From NCBI GenBank assembly GCA_009922885.1, contig RFUP01000188.1:1-5187 (forward strand): 5,187 nt of DNA, read 5' to 3'. The position numbers were made by a program, and so were the translations under genes. The stretch's first letter is position 1, and each line of letters starts with the position of its first letter. This document shows, piece after piece, positions 1-5,187 of this stretch. The notes under the pieces are model-generated. The model was not told where the DNA came from and did no database searches. It saw nothing but the letters and a program-made list of their open reading frames with translations. The DNA is from Paracoccaceae bacterium. Its GTDB lineage: Bacteria > Pseudomonadota > Alphaproteobacteria > Rhodobacterales > Rhodobacteraceae.

Positions 1-405
1 GACGTAGACAGCGATCGCCGAAATGAGCACAGCCAGCCCCTCGGCGAGGGAGCGTGCCACCGTCGATCGGGCCAGCAGAGGTTCGTCGACGGCCCTTGGT
101 GGGCGATCCATCACCGCCGGATCGACTGGTTCGGCCTCGAACACGATCGAACAGGTCGGGTCGATGACCAACTCGAGGATTGCCAACTGGATCGGCAGCA
201 GAACGAGGGGCCAGTCGTCGGACAACAGCGGCAGAAGCGCCATGCCGAAGATCGGCACATGGACAGCCACGATGAACGACATCGCCCGACGGAGCCGCTC
301 GAAGAGGCCGCGTCCCATCCTGATGCCCTCGACGATGGCGGTGAAGTCGTCATCGGTTATGACGAGTCCAGCTGCTTCACGGGCCACGTCAGTGCCACGG
401 CCACC
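1..405 (-). other. P2-type (Ca2+/cation) ATPase C-terminal segment within the copA-like ORF
   Basis: Residues from about 717 to 851 of the copper ATPase frame carry hallmarks of P2-type ATPases. After the hinge comes GRGTDVAREAA with a DDDF stretch, then a helix containing AVHVPIFGMALLP and a helix with ELVIDP. Its Glu794 and Asp798 align by eye with SERCA Asn796 and Asp800 in M6. The loop motif VFEAEP...VMDRPPR follows, then the start of another hydrophobic segment at the window edge. In the P2 family this region forms M5 to M10 plus connecting loops, and six C-terminal helices are usual; CopA has only two. Nothing marks a stop, frameshift or insertion at the boundary. The rest lies outside the window. 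Confidence 0.8.
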
Positions 406-2553
406 CATTGCGATGCCCACATCGGCATAGGCAAGGGCAGGCGCATCGTTGATCCCGTCGCCCACAAAGGCCAAGGGCGCTGCCAAGCCTTGCAAAGCAG
501 CGACCTTGCCATCCGGCAAGACCCCCGCAATGACTTCGGTAATCCCCACCTCGGCGGCAATCGCTTCGGCGGTTTCCCGTTTGTCGCCCGTGATCATCAC
601 CACGTGGATGCCCTGCGCCTGCAAGGCGGCAATCGCGGCTTGGCTCGTCGGCTTCACCGGATCGGCCACACCCAGAACCGCCGCGATCTGGCCATCCACA
701 GCGGCGAATAGCGCCGTGCGGCCCAGCCGTGCGATCCGCGTTTCGGCCTCTGCAAGTGGCCCGACCGAAATGCCTTCCCTGGCCATCAGGCGATCCGCGC
801 CCACCGCGACCCGATGCCCGTTCACCGAGGCCACAACCCCGTGCCCAGTGATCGACTGGAAGTCGGAAACCTCCGGCAGGGTGCACCCCTCCGCCTTGGC
901 TGCCCGCACAATGGCTTCTGCCACGGGATGTTCCGAACGTGCTTCCACAGCGGCGACCAACGCCAGAAGTGCTGCCCGTTCGAAGCCCTCTGCCAATTCC
1001 AGATCGGTTAACTCGGGCCGCCCCGCCGTCACGGTCCCGGTCTTGTCCACGGCAATCGTTTTCACACTCGAAAGCTGCTGTAAGGCGTCGCCCTTACGGA
1101 AAAGAACCCCCAGCTCCGCCGCCCGCCCGGTGCCCACCATGATCGAAGTGGGCGTCGCCAACCCCATCGCGCAGGGGCAGGCGATAATCAGCACGGAAAC
1201 TCCCGCCACCAAGGCATGGGTCAGGGCTGGGCTTGGCCCAAGCACGAGCCACACCAGCACCGTCAGCGCGGCCGCCGCCATCACCGCAGGCACGAACCAG
1301 AGCGTGATCTTGTCGACCATCCCCTGAATAGGCAGCTTCGCCCCTTGCGCGTTTTCCACCATGCGGATGATCTGCGCGAGCACCGTATTCGCGCCCACAG
1401 CCGTCGCTGCATAGGTGAGCGCACCTGCACCATTCACGGTGCCCCCCGTCACTGCCGCACCGATGAATTTCTCCACGGGCAGCGGCTCGCCTGTGATCAT
1501 GCTTTCATCCACATGCGACTGGCCTTCGGTCACGCGCCCATCCACGGCAATCCGTTCGCCCGGTCGCACCAGCACCAGATCGCCAACCTGAATGCTCTCG
1601 ATCGGCACTTCTTCCGTCACGCTGTTTCGCAGGACATGGGCCGTGCGCACTTGCAGCCCCAAGAGCTTCTGGATTGCGGCCCCCGTCCGCCCTTTGGCGC
1701 GGGCCTCAAGAAACCGCCCCAAAAGGATCAGCACCACAATCACGGCCGCCGCTTCGAAATACACTGCCCGCACGGCCTCCGGCAGCAGGGAAGGCAGGAA
1801 GGTCGCGATCACCGAATAGAGGTAAGCTGCAGACGTGCCTACCGCGACAAGGCTGTTCATATCCGGCGCGCCCTTCAGAAGCGCGGGAAAGCCTTTGCGG
1901 TAAAACTGTTGCCCCGGTCCGATCAGCACGAGCGTTGTGAGCGCGAACTGGATCAGATGGCTCGTTTCCATCCCGATTGTGCGGGCCACCCAATGATGGA
2001 AGGGAGGAAACACATGCCCTCCCATTTCCAGAATGAACACCGGCAGTGCCAAAGCGGCGGCGTAGAGCAGTTTTGCTCTCAACTGCCGCGCTTCTTCTTC
2101 CTTGCGGGTCGTTCTGTCGGCCTCTCCTGATGCCTCCGCCACTTTGGCCGGATAGCCGAGCTTGCCCAAAGCCGAAACGAGATCGGCAACCACCACGCTG
2201 CCTTCAACATAATGCACCTGTGCCGTTTCCGCCGCGAGATTGACGTGCGCTTCAAGCACGCCGGGCATCTTTGCGAGCCGCTTTTGCACCCGCGCCACGC
2301 AAGAGGCGCAGGTCATCTCGGAAACGTTGAGTGTCACTTCCGAGGCGCGCACGGGATAGCCCAGCTTGTCGAGCTTGGTTATCGCCTGCGAAATCCGCGC
2401 TGGGCCGTCGATGGAAAGCCGCGCGGTTTCAGTCGCCAGATTGACCGAAACATCCGAAACACCTTCGAGCGACTTTAGCCCCTTTTCCACGCGCCCGACG
2501 CAGGAGGCGCAGGTCATTCCGTCAACGAAAAGGGTAATCGGCTGGGTGGTCAT
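1..2553 (-). CDS. copA: Copper-translocating P1B-type ATPase with a P2-type C-terminal segment (partial, runs off left edge)
   Basis: This inner-membrane pump would use ATP to export Cu(I) from the cytoplasm. The first 851 residues are visible. Two heavy-metal-associated domains come first, with CASC at 15-18 and 82-85. Four membrane helices follow (about 162-180, 200-218, 232-252, 262-282). Then come the actuator TGE (354-356), helices at about 416-437 and 446-468 with the Cu-site CPC (459-461), the phosphorylated Asp503 in DKTGT, the P1B His-Pro pair (542-543) and GDGIND (698-703). All lie in one frame from the ATG at 2551-2553. From about residue 717 the protein stops resembling CopA and reads like a P2-type cation ATPase: GGRGTDVAREAA (717-728), DDDF, HVPIFG (765-770), ELVIDP (794-799) and MDRPPR (815-820). 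The TM7 YN and TM8 MxxSS copper-site motifs are not seen. The N-terminal assignment is secure; whether the whole is a genuine working gene is not. The RBS is weak (AG-rich GAAAGTGA). Confidence 0.9.
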   Translation of the reverse strand, partial: MTTQPITLFVDGMTCASCVGRVEKGLKSLEGVSDVSVNLATETARLSIDGPARISQAITKLDKLGYPVRASEVTLNVSEMTCASCVARVQKRLAKMPGVLEAHVNLAAETAQVHYVEGSVVVADLVSALGKLGYPAKVAEASGEADRTTRKEEEARQLRAKLLYAAALALPVFILEMGGHVFPPFHHWVARTIGMETSHLIQFALTTLVLIGPGQQFYRKGFPALLKGAPDMNSLVAVGTSAAYLYSVIATFLPSLLPEAVRAVYFEAAAVIVVLILLGRFLEARAKGRTGAAIQKLLGLQVRTAHVLRNSVTEEVPIESIQVGDLVLVRPGERIAVDGRVTEGQSHVDESMITGEPLPVEKFIGAAVTGGTVNGAGALTYAATAVGANTVLAQIIRMVENAQGAKLPIQGMVDKITLWFVPAVMAAAALTVLVWLVLGPSPALTHALVAGVSVLIIACPCAMGLATPTSIMVGTGRAAELGVLFRKGDALQQLSSVKTIAVDKTGTVTAGRPELTDLELAEGFERAALLALVAAVEARSEHPVAEAIVRAAKAEGCTLPEVSDFQSITGHGVVASVNGHRVAVGADRLMAREGISVGPLAEAETRIARLGRTALFAAVDGQIAAVLGVADPVKPTSQAAIAALQAQGIHVVMITGDKRETAEAIAAEVGITEVIAGVLPDGKVAALQGLAAPLAFVGDGINDAPALAYADVGIAMGGRGTDVAREAAGLVITDDDFTAIVEGIRMGRGLFERLRRAMSFIVAVHVPIFGMALLPLLSDDWPLVLLPIQLAILELVIDPTCSIVFEAEPVDPAVMDRPPRAVDEPLLARSTVARSLAEGLAVLISAIAVYV

Positions 2554-2579
2554 AGCTGTCACTTTCTGATTGCCGCTCC

Positions 2580-2610
2580 GATATAGGTCTTCCAGTAACT
2601 GGAAGGTCAA
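2580..2610 (-). promoter_or_regulatory. copA promoter with CueR/HmrR-type operator
   Basis: Read on the minus strand, a -35 TTGACC (2605-2610) and a -10 TATATC (2580-2585) are separated by 19 bp. That overlong spacer is typical of MerR-family copper-activated promoters. The spacer contains the dyad CTTCCAG-N3-CTGGAAG (2589-2605), which matches known CueR/HmrR boxes of the CCTTCC-N7-GGAAGG kind. Transcription should start near 2573, giving a leader of about 20 nt. CueR family members bind Cu(I) and untwist such promoters. That copper is the inducer here is inferred from the operator and the gene it serves. Confidence 0.85.
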
Positions 2611-2646
2611 GTCTATCGCCCCCGAAACTTTTTCTGCTGAAAGGGA

Positions 2647-2677
2647 TTGACCTTCCAGCAACTGGAAGCCCCATCTA
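2647..2677 (+). promoter_or_regulatory. copZ promoter with CueR/HmrR-type operator
   Basis: A -35 TTGACC (2647-2652) and a -10 CATCTA (2672-2677) are 19 bp apart. The dyad CTTCCAG-N3-CTGGAAG (2652-2668) overlaps the end of the -35 and fills most of the spacer. The dyad arms are identical to those of the divergent copA operator, and only the central triplet differs (CAA here, TTA on the copA coding strand). The -10 is a poorer match to consensus than copA's. The same regulator probably drives both genes. Confidence 0.85.
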
Positions 2678-2691
2678 GGCGCAAAATATCT

Positions 2692-2697
2692 AAGGAG
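2692..2697 (+). promoter_or_regulatory. copZ ribosome binding site
   Basis: AAGGAG lies 6 nt before the ATG at 2704. It fixes the copZ start there rather than at the in-frame TTG at 2647, which is part of the -35 element. Confidence 0.85.
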
Positions 2698-2703
2698 ACC
2701 CAG

Positions 2704-2892
2704 ATGAAATTCAGCGTTCCCGACATGAATTGCGGCCATTGCACCGCAACCATCGAGAAAACCCTCAAAGCCGCGGGTGCCGATGTGCGCTGCGACCTTC
2801 CTTCGCGCACCATCGAAGTGTCCGGCCCGCTTTCCGCGGAAGCCGTGACCAAAGCCCTCGATGACGTCGGCTTCGACGCCACGCTCGCCTGA
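2704..2892 (+). CDS. copZ: CopZ-like copper chaperone (HMA domain protein)
   Basis: This is a small cytoplasmic copper chaperone of 62 residues. It would bind Cu(I) through two cysteines and pass it to the HMA domains of a CopA-type ATPase. The whole protein is one HMA fold: the metal motif MNCGHC lies at residues 8-13, a first helix follows (TATIEKTLKAAG), and the C-terminal part ends in the usual DDVGFDA segment near 52-58. Length is normal for the family (about 62-70). It is transcribed away from the copper ATPase gene from its own CueR-type promoter and is followed by a terminator, so it is probably monocistronic. The Gly-His pair between the cysteines differs from the CASC sites of the ATPase, as often happens in alphaproteobacterial CopZ-like proteins. 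A general heavy-metal chaperone (MerP-like) is less likely: there is no signal peptide and the partner gene is a copper ATPase. Confidence 0.92.
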   Translation: MKFSVPDMNCGHCTATIEKTLKAAGADVRCDLPSRTIEVSGPLSAEAVTKALDDVGFDATLA

Positions 2893-2910
2893 TTTTTCGG
2901 CCTAGCTCTG

Positions 2911-2937
2911 AAAGCCGCCCAAACCGGGCGGCTTTTT
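2911..2937 (+). terminator. Rho-independent terminator after copZ
   Basis: A perfect 10-bp stem, AAAGCCGCCC (2911-2920) paired with GGGCGGCTTT (2926-2935), has a 5-nt loop, AAACC. The run of five T (2933-2937) begins within the distal arm. It lies 18 bp after the copZ stop codon. Confidence 0.92.
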
Positions 2938-3226
2938 CGTGTCTGCTCCGTATTGCGATCCCATGAGCACTTGACGGTCAGCCTTCACGGCTATCGCGCG
3001 CGATGATGCGGGCCAGATCGAAAATGCGCAGCATATGAACGCAACGCTAAGGGTGCCCGGCAATTCCGGCTCTGGGGGATTGGTGGAGGGGGCCAAAGCG
3101 ATGCGCGAACGCCTCTTTGCCCATGCCCAATCCACGTTTCCGATTCGCGCGCACATTGAACAACCCCGCGCGCGATCGTCCTTTGGGCGGGTCTGGCTGC
3201 CGTGATCCGAGATCAATCTATTAATC

Positions 3227-3245
3227 TGCGGAAGAAAATTCCGCA
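3227..3245. repeat. Inverted repeat TGCGGAA-N5-TTCCGCA (possible operator or hairpin)
   Basis: Two perfect 7-bp arms (3227-3233 and 3239-3245) flank GAAAA. The site lies about 200 bp before livH and about 40 bp before the candidate -35 at 3284. The dyad could be a transcription factor site for the transporter operon or a short stem-loop. There is no T-run after it, so it does not look like a terminator on the plus strand. The regulator is unknown. Confidence 0.4.
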
Positions 3246-3390
3246 TATTGGCATTTCCCTAACGTCAGACCCCGCCAAGGCTGTTGACGCAAGCCCATCT
3301 TAGCGGACAGTCTGAACATGTCGGAGACGATTGGAGGCGTCACCGAACGTTCGCGGTGCATCTTGAGGGGTGGGCGCGAACGATCTCAGA

Positions 3391-3421
3391 CCGGGTCAAC
3401 CCGGCTGGCCCCGCAAGGGGC
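3391..3421 (+). repeat. Two tandem tetraloop hairpins in the livH leader
   Basis: The first hairpin is CCGGG-TCAA-CCCGG (3391-3404). The second is GCCCC-GCAA-GGGGC (3408-3421), with a GNRA-type tetraloop. Only three bases separate them, and the second ends 10 nt before the GGAGG of livH. In RNA both stems should be stable, all-G:C five-pair helices. They may protect or expose the ribosome binding site or stabilise the transcript; no U-run follows either one. Confidence 0.55.
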
Positions 3422-3431
3422 GCGCAACAGG

Positions 3432-3436
3432 GGAGG
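3432..3436 (+). promoter_or_regulatory. livH ribosome binding site
   Basis: GGAGG lies 5 nt before a GTG at 3442. This supports the GTG as the livH start instead of the upstream in-frame GTG at 3370, whose 24 extra codons are encoded by the hairpin leader and look non-conserved. Confidence 0.8.
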
Positions 3437-3441
3437 AACGC

Positions 3442-4317
3442 GTGGAAGTTTTGCAACTTCTTATCAGCGGCCTTGCGAACGGCTGTGTCTACGGACTGGT
3501 CGCGCTTGGTTTCGTGCTGATCTACAAGGCCACCGAGGCCGTGAATTTTTCGCAAGGCGATTTCATGATGCTGGGCGCGTTCGTGACGCTTGGTTTCGTT
3601 AATCCCGAATATATGGGCCTGCCGTTCTGGGTGGCTTTGCCGCTCGTGTTCATCGTGATGGGCACCATCGGCTACCTGCTCGATCTCATCGTGCTGCGTG
3701 CGGTATTCGGTCAGAGCCAAGTGGCTGTTATCATTCTGACAATCGCCATTGGCTTCGTGATCCGCTTCGTTGTCGGCATCATCTGGGGCCATGAACCGCA
3801 ATCCCTGCATTCTCCCCTCGCCTTGGGCGATGTTCGGATGGGGGATCTTGTGCTGGGCTTGGCCGATGTGGCGGTGATTATCACCACCTTCGTCATGACG
3901 GTGCTGCTGTGGCAATTCTTCCAACGCACCAAGATCGGGCTTGCCATGCAGGCGGCCTCGCAGAACCAGATGGCGGCCTATTACATGGGCATTCCGGTGA
4001 AGCGGGTGCAAGGCATGGTCTGGGCGCTCGGCGGGATCGTCGCGGCGGTTGCAGGCATTCTCTACGCCTCCAAAGGCTCCATTGACCCCACCGCGGGCTT
4101 TATCGGCATCAAGGCCTTCGCGGCAGCAGTGATCGGCGGCTTCGGCTCGCTTCCTGGCGCTCTCGCAGGTGGCCTCATCGTCGGCATCATCGAGCCTTTC
4201 GCGGCCCGCTATCTTCCACCCGGCTACAGCCAGATCGCGCCCTATGCGCTTCTGATCGCTGTGCTGCTCTTCCGTCCGCATGGCCTGTTCGCGCAGGTCC
4301 GCACGAAGAAGGTGTGA
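3442..4317 (+). CDS. livH: Branched-chain amino acid ABC transporter permease, LivH family
   Basis: This is one of the two membrane permeases of a HAAT-family (LIV-I type) importer, which moves leucine, isoleucine, valine or related amides and carboxylates across the inner membrane. It has 291 residues from a GTG start with a good RBS, a normal family length. The first helix (about 5-28) leads into the family signature NFSQGDFMMLGAF (35-47). Further hydrophobic segments lie near 62-84, 94-115 and 136-158. The cytoplasmic coupling region TKIGLAMQAASQNQMAAYYMG (split here by residues 163-172 and 173-183) is followed by ALGG (195-198). The FAAAVIGGFGSLPGALAGG segment (226-244) and RPHGLF (278-283) close the protein. 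It is followed 4 bp later by livM, so the two are surely cotranscribed. Substrate cannot be read from the permease; many paralogues in alphaproteobacteria carry urea, short-chain amides or aromatic acids. Confidence 0.93.
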   Translation: MEVLQLLISGLANGCVYGLVALGFVLIYKATEAVNFSQGDFMMLGAFVTLGFVNPEYMGLPFWVALPLVFIVMGTIGYLLDLIVLRAVFGQSQVAVIILTIAIGFVIRFVVGIIWGHEPQSLHSPLALGDVRMGDLVLGLADVAVIITTFVMTVLLWQFFQRTKIGLAMQAASQNQMAAYYMGIPVKRVQGMVWALGGIVAAVAGILYASKGSIDPTAGFIGIKAFAAAVIGGFGSLPGALAGGLIVGIIEPFAARYLPPGYSQIAPYALLIAVLLFRPHGLFAQVRTKKV

Positions 4318-4321
4318 TCCA

Positions 4322-5187
4322 ATGCGCTTTCATTTCAAAACAAGCTACGACGACGATATCCGTCTCTTCATCGACGGCTGGAAGTTCTCGCTCTACGCAG
4401 CCCTTCTGGTCTTCATGCTCGCCCTGCCGTGGTTGATCGACGATTTCTACCTCGGCGAAGCCAATAACGTTCTGATCTGGTCCGTTTGCGGCTTGGGGCT
4501 GATGCTTCTCACCGGCCAAACCGGCCAAGCCAGCCTCGGGCACTCAGCCTTCATGGCGCTCGGCTGCTATTCCTGCGTGATCATGATGGAAAGCGGTGTG
4601 CCGTTCATCATCGCCCTGCCGATGGCAGGCGTGATTACCGGATGTTTCGGAGCCCTCATCGCTATTCCGGCGCTTAAACTCCACGGCGTCTATCTCGCCA
4701 TCGCAACGCTCGCCCTCGCCATTCTCGCCGATGACATCATCGTGCTTCTCGAACCCTGGACGGGCGGTGTGGCTGGCAAGGTGCCGCCCGATATCGAGGT
4801 CTTCGGACTGACCATCAACCGCTGGGGTAACCCGACGGAATGGTACTACATGACCCTTATCGTGGTGCTGGTCTGCACACTCTTCTACCGCAACCTCCTC
4901 CGCGCACCGCTTGGCCGTTCCTTCGCCGCCGTTCGCGACAGCGAGATCTCGGCACAGGCCATGGGCGTCAACATCGCCCGGACGAAAACCATCGCTTTCG
5001 GAATGTCCTGTGCCATCACCGGATTGGGCGGCGCGCTGATGGGGCTCTTCGCGGGGGCGTTCAACAACGAAACCTTCAACTTCCTTCTCTCGATCCAACT
5101 TCTGATGATGATCGTTGTGGGCGGTTTGGGCTTCATCCACGGGGCCTTCCTCGGGGCAATCGTGATCGCCTTCCTGCCGCAGTTCCT
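4322..5187 (+). CDS. livM: Branched-chain amino acid ABC transporter permease, LivM family (partial, runs off right edge)
   Basis: This is the second permease of the same HAAT importer, forming a heterodimer with LivH in the membrane. Its first 288 residues are visible and the frame is open at the window end; family members are usually about 300-420 residues. After a short charged N-terminus and a helix at about 22-39 comes the LivM hallmark TGQTGQASLGHSAFMALG (64-81). GVYLAIATLALAIL (122-135) and the coupling segment APLGRSFAAVRDSEISAQAMG (split as 195-204 and 205-215) follow. ARTKTIAF (219-226) and GLGGALMG (234-241) are typical too. The ATG is 4 bp beyond the livH stop, and AAGAAGG (4306-4312), inside the livH 3' end, serves as RBS at 9 nt. 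No frame damage is seen. LivG/LivF ATPases and a periplasmic binding protein would be expected downstream or close by. Confidence 0.93.
   Translation, partial: MRFHFKTSYDDDIRLFIDGWKFSLYAALLVFMLALPWLIDDFYLGEANNVLIWSVCGLGLMLLTGQTGQASLGHSAFMALGCYSCVIMMESGVPFIIALPMAGVITGCFGALIAIPALKLHGVYLAIATLALAILADDIIVLLEPWTGGVAGKVPPDIEVFGLTINRWGNPTEWYYMTLIVVLVCTLFYRNLLRAPLGRSFAAVRDSEISAQAMGVNIARTKTIAFGMSCAITGLGGALMGLFAGAFNNETFNFLLSIQLLMMIVVGGLGFIHGAFLGAIVIAFLPQF

Larger units (their letters stand above)
2941..3441. other. Intergenic region without a convincing gene, between copZ terminator and livH
   Basis: About 500 bp lie between two well-supported transcription units. No tRNA or rRNA signature is visible. 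A 114-codon minus-strand frame (2902-3246) runs through the copZ terminator, and a 56-codon plus-strand frame (3035-3205) has no good ribosome binding site. Neither looks like a known family. The right-hand part holds three inverted repeats and probably the livH promoter. TTGACG at 3284-3289 could be a -35, but no matching -10 is clear. Confidence 0.6.

Noticed and set aside
1216..2130. 304-codon plus-strand frame antisense to the copper ATPase
   Set aside because: The minus strand encodes the actuator domain, membrane helices and CPC motif in one continuous frame. The plus-strand product is His/Arg-rich mirror sequence.
2647..2703. Upstream TTG start for copZ
   Set aside because: This stretch is the promoter and CueR operator. 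The ATG at 2704 has a proper RBS and gives the normal family length.
3035..3205. 56-codon plus-strand frame in the intergenic region
   Set aside because: No clear ribosome binding site, no known family, and nothing in the context supports it. It is kept only as a low-interest observation.
2902..3246. 114-codon minus-strand frame opposite the copZ 3' region
   Set aside because: Its last codons are made of the copZ terminator stem, it has no recognisable domain, and the start has only a modest AGGGA nearby. It is more likely chance.
3370..3441. N-terminal extension of LivH from the GTG at 3370
   Set aside because: The extra 24 codons cover the two hairpins and give a hydrophilic, Pro/Arg/Gly-rich stretch not expected in LivH, which normally begins just before its first helix.
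3340..4281. Long minus-strand frame (313 codons) antisense to livH
   Set aside because: It is the shadow of livH, which has strong family motifs and an RBS. The antisense translation is His/Asp/Glu-rich low-information sequence typical of mirror frames in GC-rich genes.
4544..5140. 198-codon minus-strand frame antisense to livM
   Set aside because: It is the shadow of livM, with the same His/Asp/Glu-rich composition and no domain or RBS.

Overview
The window looks like an alphaproteobacterium, most likely a Rhodobacteraceae/Roseobacter-type genome. This rests on the high GC content (about 60 % by eye), the style of the copper-responsive operators and the sequence of the LivH/LivM proteins. 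It is an inference from family resemblance, not a database match.

Left half (1-2940) is a divergent copper-homeostasis locus. A copper-transporting P1B-type ATPase (copA-like) runs leftward from 2553 and leaves the window at base 1. A 62-residue CopZ-like copper chaperone runs rightward from 2704 and ends in a clear rho-independent terminator. The 150 bp between them holds two near-identical CueR/HmrR-type operators. Each sits inside the 19-bp spacer of its own promoter, one facing each gene, so copper should induce efflux pump and chaperone together. No regulator gene is in the window.

The most unusual feature is inside the ATPase. Residues 1 to about 717 are an ordinary two-HMA-domain copper ATPase (CASC, CASC, TGE, CPC, DKTGT, SEHP, GDGIND). 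Just after GDGINDAPAL...ADVGIAMG the sequence switches to the C-terminal half of a P2-type (Ca2+/cation-type) ATPase, with GGRGTDVAREAA, DDDF, AVHVPIFG, ELVIDP and MDRPPR. The TM7/TM8 copper-site motifs expected of CopA are not in the 134 residues visible after the junction. TCGA tetranucleotide density also jumps there. The reading frame stays open, so this is either a real chimeric gene made by recombination at a conserved motif or an assembly chimera joining two genomes.

The middle (2940-3441) has no convincing gene. It holds several inverted repeats, and two tandem tetraloop hairpins lie directly before the livH ribosome binding site.

Right part (3442-5187) holds two permease genes of a branched-chain amino acid (HAAT/LIV-I family) ABC transporter. 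A complete livH is followed 4 bp later by a livM cut by the window's right edge. ATPase (LivG/LivF) and binding-protein genes would be expected nearby but are not in the window.
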